DNA of 64,000 nucleotides from Botrimarina colliarenosi. GTDB lineage: Bacteria > Planctomycetota > Planctomycetia > Pirellulales > Lacipirellulaceae. The position numbers and the translations under genes are program-made. The notes under the pieces were generated by a model. The model did no database searches. It was not told the origin of the DNA and saw only the letters and a program-made list of their open reading frames with translations. How positions within the stretch are numbered: position 1 is the stretch's first letter; each line of letters starts with the position of its first letter. The stretch is taken from contig NZ_SJPR01000001.1 of NCBI RefSeq assembly GCF_007859955.1, forward strand, positions 634,388 to 698,387, written 5' to 3'. Shown here one piece after another: positions 25,345 through 33,124 of the stretch.

Positions 25345-26205
25345 TCAGTCCCCGAGGATCGCCGCGAGCCCCTCACGGTAGCTGGGATAGGAAGGTTTTA
25401 CCCCTAATCGCCCCGTCAGAACCGTGTTGCGGACCCGCTTGTCGGCGGCGGCTCGGGCCGCCCGGGGTGAGTCGGCGGCGGGGGCGACGAAGGTCGGCGG
25501 CGGCGCGTTGAGCAACCGGGCCGCCTCGGCGTAGTAGTCACGACGTACGGCGGGCTGCCCGTCGCAGACGCACACCAACGCGGGTGGCGCGGCGTGGTCG
25601 GCCGCGGCCAGGACCGCCGACGCGCCGTCGTCGACATGGATGAGATTCAGCCAGCCCGTCTGCGGCGCCGCGATTGGCTCTCCGGCCCGGAGGGCGGCCG
25701 CGTAGGGGAGCCGGTCCGGGCCGTAGATTCCCGCCAGCCGCAGGATCACCGAGCGATCGCCCCAGGGGCTGGCGGCGAGGACTTGCTCGGCGGCCAGCGA
25801 AGCCCGGCCGCCATCGCGCGACGGGGCAGGGGGGGTCGTCTCGTCGATCCAGTCGCCGCCGGCGTCGCCGTACACGCCCGTCGTGCTGATGTAGACAACG
25901 CGCTCGGTCGCGCTCGACGCCGCCGCCAGCACGTTCTGCAGCCCCTCGGCGTAGACCTCGTGGATCGTCGGGTCGGCCGACCGATCGTAGCCAACGGCGT
26001 AGAGAAGCGTCTCGGCGTCGGGGAGGCGCACGAGGGTCGCCGGCTGCGTGACATCCCCAACAAAGGCCTCCAGGCCGTCCGCCCGGAAGGCGGTCGCCCG
26101 CGCGGGATGGCGTGTCACGGCAACGACGCGATCGCCGCGCTCCAACCAGCGCTGAGCGGCGCGCCTTCCGAGGTAGCCACAGCCGAAAATGAGTCGGGTC
26201 GCCAC
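25345..26205 (-). CDS. NAD(P)-binding SDR-family protein (YeeZ-like)
   Basis: I chose the GTG at 26205 (286 residues) because the Rossmann motif begins right after it (TRLIFGCGYLGRRAAQRW). The open frame further upstream to 26382 would overlap the divergent retropepsin-like gene. Extended-SDR features are the NAD loop GCGYLG, VVYISTTGVYGD, VILRLAGIYGP and WLNLIHVDDGA. A full active-site YxxxK is not evident, as in YeeZ-type atypical SDRs. The substrate is unknown. Confidence 0.8.
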   Translation of the reverse strand: MATRLIFGCGYLGRRAAQRWLERGDRVVAVTRHPARATAFRADGLEAFVGDVTQPATLVRLPDAETLLYAVGYDRSADPTIHEVYAEGLQNVLAAASSATERVVYISTTGVYGDAGGDWIDETTPPAPSRDGGRASLAAEQVLAASPWGDRSVILRLAGIYGPDRLPYAAALRAGEPIAAPQTGWLNLIHVDDGASAVLAAADHAAPPALVCVCDGQPAVRRDYYAEAARLLNAPPPTFVAPAADSPRAARAAADKRVRNTVLTGRLGVKPSYPSYREGLAAILGD

Positions 26206-26340
26206 GGTGTTGGAGCCTCGCAGGCAAGGGGGGAGGGAGCCCACGCCAGCGTATCCGGCCCGGTCGGCATCCGATACACTCGGGCGATATCGCCGGCGGA
26301 CCGGCCGCCCGAGACCCGTTCTTAGGATAAGACGCCCTCC

Positions 26341-26808
26341 ATGAGCGACGCCCCCGACAGGGCTGCCCCCGGTTTGGTCCAACTTGGCTGGCTCGAATGG
26401 GTCGCCTTGCCCCGGCTGGGCATCCCGCTACTGCGTGCAAAAGTCGACACCGGCGCCAAGACCTCTTCGCTCCATGCCGAAGAGCTGCAGATCATCGGCG
26501 AAGCCGGCCAGCACGTCGCCCGCTTCATCGTCCGCACCCGCAAGAAGGTTTACCAATGCGAGTGCCCCGTGAAAGACGAGCGGCACGTGAAGAGCTCTTC
26601 GGGCCACGAGGAGCTCCGTGTCGTGATCGAGACAACATGCGTCCTTGATGGCCGTCGTTGGCCGATCGAGTTGACGCTCACCGACCGGACCGCGATGCGG
26701 TACCCGATGCTGCTCGGGCGCCGGGCGATGGAGGGCCGATTCGTCGTCGACCCGGGCCAGTCCCACCTGGGCGGCAAGCCCAAGCTCAAGCGCAAGCCAC
26801 GGAGCTAG
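26341..26808 (+). CDS. Retropepsin-like aspartic protease (RimB/COG4067 family)
   Basis: The product has 155 residues and belongs to the family annotated as ATP-dependent zinc protease (PF05618), now viewed as retropepsin-like. The catalytic DTGA is at 36-39 (AKVDTGAKTSSLHA), and the second conserved block is PMLLGRRAMEGRFVVDP. Homologues sit next to rimK in many genomes and act on glutamate-tailed ribosomal protein S6 or its products. Here rimK starts 39 bases downstream on the same strand, which supports that pairing. No signal peptide is present, so it should be cytoplasmic. Confidence 0.85.
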   Translation: MSDAPDRAAPGLVQLGWLEWVALPRLGIPLLRAKVDTGAKTSSLHAEELQIIGEAGQHVARFIVRTRKKVYQCECPVKDERHVKSSSGHEELRVVIETTCVLDGRRWPIELTLTDRTAMRYPMLLGRRAMEGRFVVDPGQSHLGGKPKLKRKPRS

Positions 26809-26847
26809 GCGTCTCGCTTCGCTCTCGAAATACCCACGGAACCCTGC

Positions 26848-28053
26848 ATGAAGCTCGCGATCCTCTCCCGTAACCGCACCTGCTATAGCAGCCGACGCCT
26901 GCGCGAGGCCGCCGAAGGACGCGGGCACGAGGTCCGGGTGCTCGACACGCTGAAGTTCTCGATCGACATCACGAAGGGCGAGCCCAAGCTCTTCTTCCGC
27001 TCGAAGGAGCTCAGCGAATACGACGCCGTGCTGCCACGGATCGGCGCCTCGATCACCTACTACGGCACGGCCGTCGTCCGCCAGTTCGAGCAGATGGATG
27101 TCTTCTGCGGCAACTCGTCGGCGGGGATCGCCAATTCGCGCGACAAGCTGCGCTGCCTGCAGATCCTCAGCCGGCACCACATCGGCATGCCGCCCACGAC
27201 GTTTGTCCGCGACCGCAAGGACATCTTGCCGGCGATCGAGCGCGTCGGCGGCGCGCCGGTCGTCATCAAACTGATCGAAGGGACGCAGGGCGTCGGCGTG
27301 ATCCTCGCCGAGTCGGTCAAGATCGCCGAGGCGATCATCGAGACGCTGCAGAGCACCAACCAGAACGTGCTGGTGCAGAAGTTCGTCGCCGAGAGCCGCG
27401 GCCGCGACGTGCGGGCCTTTGTGGTCGGCGACCAGGTCGTCGCGGCGATGCGCCGCGTCGCCGTCGGCAGCGAGTTCCGCAGCAACGTCCACCGCGGCGG
27501 CTCAACCGAACCGGTCGACCTGCCCGATGACGCCAAGCAACTGGCGGTCCGCGCGGCCCAGATCATGGGGCTCCGTATCGCGGGGGTCGACATGCTCGAG
27601 GCGAACGACGGCCCGCAGGTGATGGAGGTGAACTCATCGCCGGGCTTCGAGGGGATCGAGCGCTGCACGCAACTCGACATCGCCGGCGCGGTGATCGACT
27701 ACATGGCCGCGCAGGTCGATTTCCCCGAGGTCGATATCCGCCAACGCCTGACGGTCAGCCGCGGCTACGGCGTCACTGAGATTCACATCCCCGAGGGCTC
27801 CGACTACGTCGGCAAGACGATCGACGAGTCGGGCCTCCCCGACCGCGACATCAACGTCCTGACGCTCTACCGCGACACCAGCGTGATCCCGAACCCACGG
27901 CTCAAGCGGACCCTCGAGGCGGGCGACCGCCTGCTCTGCTTCGGCAAGCTCGACGCGATGCGCGAGCTGGTCCCCGAGAAGGTCCGCAAGAAACGCCGGC
28001 CGAAGGTGAAGGGTCTGCCGGAAGAGGCGACTGAGACGCCGGCGGTAGTGTAG
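26848..28053 (+). CDS. rimK: RimK-like ATP-grasp glutamate ligase fused to an RCK_C domain
   Basis: RimK adds glutamate residues to the C-terminus of ribosomal protein S6. Residues 1-290 show the RimK layout: MKLAILSRNRTCYSSRRLREA, LPRIGASITYYGTAVVRQFE, the ATP-grasp core (VVIKLIEGTQGVGVILAE, GRDVRAFVVG) and the metal site VMEVNSSPGFEGIE. About 100 residues then follow that are absent from E. coli RimK. They match an RCK_C/TrkA-C domain (EIHIPEGSDYVGKTIDESGL, NVLTLYRD, LEAGDRLLCFG). RCK_C domains bind small ligands such as cyclic di-AMP in other proteins, so the fusion may be an allosteric control. The stop lies at the edge of a dispersed repeat. Confidence 0.9.
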   Translation: MKLAILSRNRTCYSSRRLREAAEGRGHEVRVLDTLKFSIDITKGEPKLFFRSKELSEYDAVLPRIGASITYYGTAVVRQFEQMDVFCGNSSAGIANSRDKLRCLQILSRHHIGMPPTTFVRDRKDILPAIERVGGAPVVIKLIEGTQGVGVILAESVKIAEAIIETLQSTNQNVLVQKFVAESRGRDVRAFVVGDQVVAAMRRVAVGSEFRSNVHRGGSTEPVDLPDDAKQLAVRAAQIMGLRIAGVDMLEANDGPQVMEVNSSPGFEGIERCTQLDIAGAVIDYMAAQVDFPEVDIRQRLTVSRGYGVTEIHIPEGSDYVGKTIDESGLPDRDINVLTLYRDTSVIPNPRLKRTLEAGDRLLCFGKLDAMRELVPEKVRKKRRPKVKGLPEEATETPAVV

Positions 28054-28078
28054 GGTCCGCTGTGCCGGCCGTGCGATG
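28050..28078. repeat. Dispersed repeat, class G, overlapping the rimK stop
   Basis: GTAGGGTCCGCTGTGCCGGC and the following bases recur almost unchanged at 30489-30517. The 30489 copy has a perfect GGTCCG/CGGACC stem. The TAG of rimK is part of the repeat. Confidence 0.65.
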
Positions 28079-28215
28079 CGGCTGAGTCATACAGCAAACA
28101 TGCCCACGCTTAGGCGTGGGCATGGCGCCGGGCGTTTCGCTTCACAATGGCATGAGCACAGCCCCGGAGGGGCGGCAGCACGTAGCCAGGGGCGCCAACC
28201 CCTGGCTAGGGCCGT

Positions 28216-29319
28216 TCAAGCCAATCTCCGGCCCTTCGCCTCCGCGTCGGGTGTCGGCAACTTCACGTCCCACGCAAGCGATAATCGCTCCATTAGGTGG
28301 ATCACCCAATAGCTCAAATCGATCTCCCACCAACGCAGGCCATGCCGCGCCGACGTTGGAAAGGCGTGGTGCGTATTGTGCCAGCCTTCGCCCATCGCGA
28401 GGACGCCGAACAGCGCGTTGTTGCGGCTCTCATCGTCGCTTTTGTACGGCTGACTCCCCCACAGGTGGCACGCCGAGTTGACGCTCCACGTCACATGGTG
28501 GACCAAAAAGATCCGCACGAGCCCGCCCCAGATCAGGCCACTGAGCGCGCCCATCCAGCTCTGCGAAAGCAATCCGCCAACCACCGCTGGCAACACAAGA
28601 CCCAGCGCCACCCACAGCGGGAAGAGCGCGCTGATGACCCGGAACGTGCGGCTCTTGCGGAGGTCTTGCGAATAGCGCGCGAGGTTCGGCGGATCGGCTT
28701 CGAAGAACCAGCCGATCTGCGCGTGCCACAAACCCTTCATGAGGCCGACAAAGCCGGCGCCGCCGTGCTGCGGCGAGTGCGGATCCTCGGGCGTGTCGCT
28801 GTGTTGATGATGCCACCGGTGCATGCCGACCCATCGCAGCAGCGGCCCCTGCAGCGCCATCGAACCCATGATGGCAAACACGACCTTGACCCACAGGTAC
28901 GTCTCAAACGACCGGTGCACGAACAGCCGGTGGAAGCCGATCGTGACCCCCATCGCCGTCAACACGTACATCCCAACGAGCACCGCCAAATCGCTCCACC
29001 GAAAGCCCCACTCCCAAACATAGAGCGGCGTCACCAACACGGCCGCCAAGGGGACAACGATGGCAATCATCGTCGCGACGCGCTTGCCCAGCGAAGCGGG
29101 TATCCGTGGCGGTTCGATCGTCGGAGCGGCGACGGGCGCCGCCGTCGATTGAGTGGTGCCGGCGTCAAGCAGGGAGGATTGGTGACTGATGATCAGATCT
29201 CGCGAGCAAGTGTCGAAGCGGTCCAGGTGTCGAAGCGGTCGCCGTGCGACCAATCGTCGGCGTCGATTGGCAGGACCCGCTCCAACTCGATGCGTCAATC
29301 GGCAGAGACCCGCCCGCAT
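28216..29319 (-). CDS. Acyl-CoA/fatty-acid desaturase (delta-9 type)
   Basis: This is a membrane di-iron enzyme that introduces a double bond into acyl chains. Three histidine boxes are visible, HRLFVH, HRWHHQHSD and HNTHHAFP, spaced as in DesC/Ole1-type desaturases. There are four or five membrane segments (VATMIAIVVPLAAVLVTPLY, LAVLVGMYVLTAMGVTIG and others). The open frame has 367 codons, but the first 45 residues are Arg-rich and unlike the family. The true start may lie downstream, near residue 40-80; no good Shine-Dalgarno decides it. The tail overlaps no repeat. Confidence 0.88.
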   Translation of the reverse strand: MRAGLCRLTHRVGAGPANRRRRLVARRPLRHLDRFDTCSRDLIISHQSSLLDAGTTQSTAAPVAAPTIEPPRIPASLGKRVATMIAIVVPLAAVLVTPLYVWEWGFRWSDLAVLVGMYVLTAMGVTIGFHRLFVHRSFETYLWVKVVFAIMGSMALQGPLLRWVGMHRWHHQHSDTPEDPHSPQHGGAGFVGLMKGLWHAQIGWFFEADPPNLARYSQDLRKSRTFRVISALFPLWVALGLVLPAVVGGLLSQSWMGALSGLIWGGLVRIFLVHHVTWSVNSACHLWGSQPYKSDDESRNNALFGVLAMGEGWHNTHHAFPTSARHGLRWWEIDLSYWVIHLMERLSLAWDVKLPTPDAEAKGRRLA

Positions 29320-29373
29320 GGCAGGCCACGGAGCCTGTCAGAAATGCGGCAAAGCCGAAAGGGGAGGGGGCAC

Positions 29374-30429
29374 TTATCGTGCCGAAGGCGAGTGCGGCCG
29401 CCCCGTCACCAACTCACTGACGTGAACGTTACGGTCTTGACCGAGCTTTTCCCACACCTCGGAGACCCGCAGCTCGCGATGCCGCCGCATGATCACGGCA
29501 ACGTAGAGACGCACCCACCATTCGTCGTGCTCGGACAGGTTGGTTAATTGTTCTTTTGCTTCTTGGGCGGGCCCTTCGAGCTGCTCGTCGAACTTGTATT
29601 TCTTGAGCCACACGGCGTGGCTGACAAGATGTTCCGCCAGCAGGATTTCCTTTTTCAGTTTTTTATCTCGTTGCCGTGGAAGGACGGCTGGCAGGTCCTG
29701 CACGGGCTGAAATTCTGTGAAGGGCCTGTTTCGAACTTTGGCTTCAGCGATCTCTTGTTCGGTCGCGCCCTCCAGCAGTTGGTAGGGGATGATGCGGTCT
29801 TCGCCCTTCTTTCGACGCTCTTCTCGTTGCGCTTCGTCCCAGGTACGCCTCTCGATCATCATGGCGACGAGATTGCCGACTTCCGCAGCCTGGTTGTAAG
29901 CGAGCAGAGCACGCCCCGGGGATCGCTTGAAAAGATAGAGCGTGAAGACGGAGGGGACTTCTTCGTTTCGGGAAAGTACGTCGCGGACATAGTCAGCGAC
30001 CTCATCGAAAGGTCCATTATGCTGCGTGCGCGTGTAGCCGTCGAACCACTCGTCGGCAAAGTCACGTAACCCTTTGTTCTCCGACTCCAAATGAGGCGCG
30101 AGAACGCGGATGAAGACGCCGGGCGGGATGTCGAGTTTGCCAAGGACGAGCAGCAAGCAAATGCCCTGCTCCCCTTGGGCCTCTTCCATGGTGGCGGCGG
30201 CTATCGCGAACTGCTTGACGAGGTAATCCTCGCGGTCCTCACGGTCGACTGCTTTCAACGCATCGATCGTCTGAGTCACGACAAGCTCGCTGGGTGAGTC
30301 CAGAGCAACCCTAAATTGAGCCTGGATTGCTGGATCAGCTTGAGCGAGCAGTTGCTCCACGCCCGTCTCTTGCGCGGCGCAAGCGGTCCATGGCGTAAGA
30401 CATGCGATAAAGATGAAGACGAATCTCAT
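29374..30429 (-). CDS. Secreted helical hypothetical protein
   Basis: The product has 351 residues with a signal peptide at 1-19 (FVFIFIACLTPWTACAAQ). The mature protein is mostly helical and charged, with HEAT-repeat-like stretches (VVTQTIDALKAVDREDREDYL, WWVRLYVAVIMRRHRELR). I did not recognise the family. It lies downstream of a dispersed repeat and 55 bases before the desaturase frame on the same strand, so cotranscription is possible. The function is unknown. Confidence 0.7.
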   Translation of the reverse strand: MRFVFIFIACLTPWTACAAQETGVEQLLAQADPAIQAQFRVALDSPSELVVTQTIDALKAVDREDREDYLVKQFAIAAATMEEAQGEQGICLLLVLGKLDIPPGVFIRVLAPHLESENKGLRDFADEWFDGYTRTQHNGPFDEVADYVRDVLSRNEEVPSVFTLYLFKRSPGRALLAYNQAAEVGNLVAMMIERRTWDEAQREERRKKGEDRIIPYQLLEGATEQEIAEAKVRNRPFTEFQPVQDLPAVLPRQRDKKLKKEILLAEHLVSHAVWLKKYKFDEQLEGPAQEAKEQLTNLSEHDEWWVRLYVAVIMRRHRELRVSEVWEKLGQDRNVHVSELVTGRPHSPSAR

Positions 30430-30488
30430 CTTCGGCGCCTCGCTAATGACGGTGCCCAGATTAACAATGATAGAGTTCTACCACGTTT

Positions 30489-30517
30489 GTAGGGTCCGCT
30501 GTGCGGACCGTGCGATG
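30489..30517. repeat. Dispersed repeat, class G
   Basis: A second copy of the element at 28050-28078, with a perfect six-base stem (GGTCCG/CGGACC). It lies between the secreted hypothetical gene and the insertion sequence. Confidence 0.65.
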
Positions 30518-30690
30518 GGCTGGCATCTGTGCTAACACATCGGATGGGTCGTGCCCATCCGCCGCCCTTCCATCTTATTGATCGCCTAGGCAAGTCCGCG
30601 CAGAATATCTAGAGCCAGTTTCAGAACATCGATTTGCTAGCTGAACCGAGTTGATTGATTGGTCGTAGGAGTCTTCGAAAGGAGACCCCT

Positions 30691-31096
30691 GATGACCGAT
30701 CGATCCCGCCTTGGTGCGGGGTCCAGGATGGAGCCCGACTCTCGATTCTTCCGCCCGCAGCTCAGCGACGAGCAGTGGGCGCTTGTCAGCGACCTCTTCA
30801 AGCCGCCCAGACCGAACCCCAAGGGAGGCCGGCCCCGCGCCGACGCGCGGGCATGTCTGGAGGGCGTGCTGTGGGTGCTGCGTAGCGGCGCGCGGTGGAA
30901 AGACCTTCCGCCTTGGTTCCCTTCGTACCCGACCTGTTGGCGCCGGTTCGTCGAGTGGACGACCGACGGCACGCTGAACAAAGTCCACCAGCGGTTGGTC
31001 CGCTTGCTAGACAAAGCCGGCAAGATCAATTGGGAAGAAGGCTTCGCCGACGGCACGTTTGCCCCGGCAAAAAAAGGGGTACCGGCGTCGGCCTGA
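30691..31096 (+). CDS. IS5-family transposase, N-terminal frame (OrfA)
   Basis: The ATG at 30691 gives 134 residues with the helix-turn-helix DUF4096-type N-terminal region (LSDEQWALVSDLFKPPRP, WVLRSGARWKDLPPWFPSYP). The start of the DDE domain, EGFADGTFAPAKKG, holds the first catalytic aspartate. The stop at 31096 follows the slippery run. On its own this product would lack the rest of the catalytic triad and may act as a regulator, as in related elements. Confidence 0.85.
31069..31076 (+). promoter_or_regulatory. Programmed -1 ribosomal frameshift site (A7G)
   Basis: Seven A residues at 31069-31075 followed by G are read GCA AAA AAA GGG in the OrfA frame. A slip of one base back gives KKRGTGVG and joins the OrfB frame. 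A7G/A6G sites of this kind make the full transposase in IS427-group elements. Confidence 0.75.
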
Positions 31097-31521
31097 CCAA
31101 ACGTGGGAAGGGGACCAAGATCATGGTCCTCACCGACGCCCAGGGCCTTCCGCTGGGGACCGAGGTCGAGGCGGCCAATGTGGCCGAGGTGAATCTCATC
31201 GAGCCCCTGCTGGACGAGGCGGTGACCAGCCACGTCCCGTCGCGGCTGATCTACGATAAGGCGGCCGACTGCGATGCGTTGCGCGACCGGCTCGCTGAGC
31301 GGGGCGTCGATCTGATCTGCCCCCATCGCAAGAACCGCGTCCGCAAGAAGAAGCAGGACGGGCGGAAGTTGCGTCGCTACCGGCGACGGTGGACCGTCGA
31401 ACGCAGCATCGCCTGGCTCCACGCTTTCAAGCGGCTGGTTGTCCGCAACGAGTTCTACGCCCATCTCTACCACGGCTTCATTAAGCTCGCCTGCATGATC
31501 GTCTGCTTCAGACGGTTATGA
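31077..31521 (+). CDS. IS5-family transposase, C-terminal frame (OrfB)
   Basis: This frame is read after the -1 shift; open sequence exists upstream from 30895, but the real coding part begins at the A7 site. It carries the rest of the DDE domain: GTKIMVLTDAQGLPLG with the second aspartate region, LIYDKAADCDALRDRL, and the YREK-like block WTVERSIAWLHAFKRLVVR with the catalytic glutamate. The C-terminus is KLACMIVCFRRL. The fused product would be about 277 residues, normal for the group. Confidence 0.82.
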
Positions 31522-31530
31522 AACTGGCTC

Positions 31531-31893
31531 TAGTCTAAGACAACTGGTGATTTTGCAACTTCAGAACTGAGCAGTCGCATTTTGTGGTGCTGTATTAGTG
31601 GCAAAGCGATAATAAAGATTCTGGAAACTCGTTTATCTGTGTATTCACACTTCTTGCCAAACGCTGCCAGCTGCCGCCACCCCGTTTGCACTCGCAAAAG
31701 TGCGTGAGCTTGCGAGCGCTTGCGTAGAAAAGAGGGTACTCTTACCTCTTTTGGCCGTGTGATACGCTTCGCAGACATGCTCCAGCAAAGCAGTTTGGAC
31801 TGCTAGGGAGAGTGGCTCATAACCTCGAGGTCGTCGGGGGTCTCCTTTCGGAGACTCCTACGACCAACCCGTCAACACGGTTCAGCTAGCAAA
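31531..31893. other. Gene-poor stretch between the IS and the MITE-like element
   Basis: About 270 bases separate the insertion sequence from the 109-bp element at 31806. The base composition is more AT-rich than the neighbours (31534-31660), which fits remodelled or acquired DNA. A minus-strand frame at 31530-31778 (82 codons) overlaps the IS end and resembles nothing I know, so I do not call it. No tRNA or other RNA gene was found. Confidence 0.4.
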
Positions 31894-31914
31894 TCAAAGT
31901 TCTGAAACTGGCTC
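31806..31914 (-). mobile_element. 109-bp MITE-like relative of the IS, inverted
   Basis: Its right end reads, on the minus strand, GAGCCAGTTTCAGAAC, the same 16 bases as the left end of the IS at 30612. It continues to match that IS for about 80 bases (GATTTGCTAGCTGAACCG, GGTCGTAGGAGTCT). The other end, GAGTGGCTCATAACC, is only partly like the IS right end. TA flanks both sides (31804-31805 and 31915-31916). It encodes no protein and is best read as an internally deleted, mobilisable derivative of a related IS. Confidence 0.65.
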
Positions 31915-32316
31915 TAGCCTGTTCTTCGGGGCGTCATCGGCTAGAAAGTTAGGAATCGTATCCGGCGTCCTCCTCGGTCGACTCAAGAACTCGACAGGCC
32001 ATTCAGCATGACGCGGCTCGGTCACGTGCCGGTAGACACCCGGCTCCGGTTCATCGAGATGTTCGCGTTGAAGAACCAGCGCTAACGGCTCCTCTGCTCC
32101 TTCGACCGATTGACAAAACTCTATCGCTTCTTCGTAGGTGGCGAACGGGTAATAGTAGTCCTCGCCATCGCATTCGTCGGGCGCGCCTCTTTCGGGATGC
32201 ATCCAGACTCGGTATTCGAGCAATTCATCCCAAACATAGCCGCCGCCCGCTCCCGCTCTTGCGGGGTAATCACCAACCTTGTCAAAATCGACAGGAAGAG
32301 GATACGCACTCGTCAT
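31894..32316 (-). CDS. Conserved hypothetical protein with IS-derived C-terminus
   Basis: The product has 140 residues: MTSAYPLPVDFDKVGDYPAR at the start, then YRVWMHPERGAPDECDGEDY, FATYEEAIEFCQSVEGAEEP and TEWPVEFL-like EWPVEFLSRPRRTPDTIPN. I recall this as a family of cytoplasmic proteins of unknown function. The last six residues (EPVSEL) and the TGA are encoded by the end of the 109-bp MITE-like element, so the original C-terminus was cut off just after the family region (FLADDAPKNRL). It may still be functional. Confidence 0.7.
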   Translation of the reverse strand: MTSAYPLPVDFDKVGDYPARAGAGGGYVWDELLEYRVWMHPERGAPDECDGEDYYYPFATYEEAIEFCQSVEGAEEPLALVLQREHLDEPEPGVYRHVTEPRHAEWPVEFLSRPRRTPDTIPNFLADDAPKNRLEPVSEL

Positions 32317-32477
32317 TCAATTCATTCTGGTTCTCAGGAGGCCCCGACTGTCACTAGTCATGGCCACGCTTACGTGTCCGCGAGCGGTACACCAAGCTAG
32401 TTCTAGCGTATTCCCTCCGCGCAGGCGTGGGAATAGAGCCCGGCTAAAGCTAGTCGTGTCGTGCTGGAGAGTGCGCC

Positions 32478-32559
32478 GGAGGCGTCTCCCGACGCCGATT
32501 ATGCGCACCATGCCGCAGCGGCTTGGAGACCGTCATCGGGGTCGGGAGACCCCTCCCAC
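32478..32559. repeat. REP-like inverted repeat, class A (hybrid copy)
   Basis: The left arm carries GGCGTCTCCCGACGCC and the right arm, read on the minus strand, GGGGTCTCCCGACCCC. Each arm is self-complementary, but the two arms mismatch each other at the changed positions. It lies between ruvX and the conserved hypothetical gene. Confidence 0.85.
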
Positions 32560-32574
32560 AGGCATGAGGTTCCT

Positions 32575-33039
32575 TCAACTGATCGACCCCGGGTCGTCCT
32601 GCCCCTTCGCCCCGCTCTCAAGATAAGCCGTCAGCATGATCTGTGCGGCGAGTGCGTCGAGCCTCGCCTTGCGGCGTTTGCTGGTGAGGTTCGCCGCCTG
32701 CAGAATCTCTTCGGCCTGGGACGACGTGTAGCGCTCGTCGTAGAACTCTGTCGGCACGCCGGTCTTTTCGGTGAGCCAGTCGCCGAACCGCCGCGCTTCG
32801 AGTGACTTCTGGCTCTCGCCGCCGTGGAGGTGGACCGGCAGGCCGACGACCCAGCGTACTAGGCGTTCTTCGCGGGCGAGTGTCGCAAAGTACTCGGCGT
32901 CGAGCCGTTCGTTGCGCCGCGTGTAGTTCTCGTGCGGCGACGCCATGCCGACCTCCAGGTCGCCGATCGCCACGCCGATGCGGACCGTGCCGTAATCGAC
33001 GCCGCCGATGCGACCGCGTTGTGGTTGAAGGTCGGTCAT
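32575..33039 (-). CDS. ruvX: Putative pre-16S rRNA nuclease / resolvase-like RuvX (YqgF)
   Basis: RuvX/YqgF is an RNase H-fold nuclease needed for 16S rRNA 5' maturation in E. coli. The 154-residue product, from the ATG at 33039, has the N-terminal metal-site motif VDYGTVRIGVAIGD (Asp15), VVGLPVHLHGGESQKS, the strand YDERYTSSQAEEIL with the acidic pair, and LDALAAQIMLTAYL with the final Asp. The class C palindrome lies just upstream, and manC precedes it on the same strand. Confidence 0.92.
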   Translation of the reverse strand: MTDLQPQRGRIGGVDYGTVRIGVAIGDLEVGMASPHENYTRRNERLDAEYFATLAREERLVRWVVGLPVHLHGGESQKSLEARRFGDWLTEKTGVPTEFYDERYTSSQAEEILQAANLTSKRRKARLDALAAQIMLTAYLESGAKGQDDPGSIS

Positions 33040-33048
33040 ACGAAATGG

Positions 33049-33120
33049 GTGAGCCGACGGCGCTAGCCGCGGGTTACGCCGGGTACCAGGGTTCACCCGC
33101 GGCTAGCGCCGTCGGCTCAC
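33049..33120. repeat. REP-like inverted repeat, class C (perfect copy)
   Basis: The perfect 26-base arms (33049-33074 and 33095-33120) contain GCCGACGGCGCTAGCC. Each arm can form a small CGGC-GCTA-GCCG hairpin. It lies in the gap between the ruvX start and the manC stop. Confidence 0.9.
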
Positions 33121-33124
33121 GGTT

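Larger units (their letters stand above)
30612..31530 (+). mobile_element. IS5-family (IS427-group-like) insertion sequence, apparently complete
   Basis: The element is 919 bp. The terminal inverted repeats are GAGCCAGTTTCAGAAC (30612-30627) and, read inward from the right end, GAGCCAGTTTCATAAC (31515-31530), a 15/16 match. Both ends are flanked by TA, as expected for the two-base target duplication of this group. Inside are two overlapping transposase frames joined by a frameshift site. No internal stop or deletion is seen, so it may be active. A 109-bp relative lies about 280 bp to the right. Confidence 0.88.

Noticed and set aside
31530..31778. 82-codon minus-strand frame between the IS and the MITE-like element
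   Set aside because: It overlaps the IS terminus, has no Shine-Dalgarno and resembles no family.
31811..31840. Initiator-tRNA-like sequence GGCTCATAACCTCGAGGTCG
   Set aside because: It resembles the anticodon loop and variable region of tRNA-fMet, but the anticodon stem has two mismatches, no acceptor or T arm fits, and the bases are explained as the end of the 109-bp MITE-like element.
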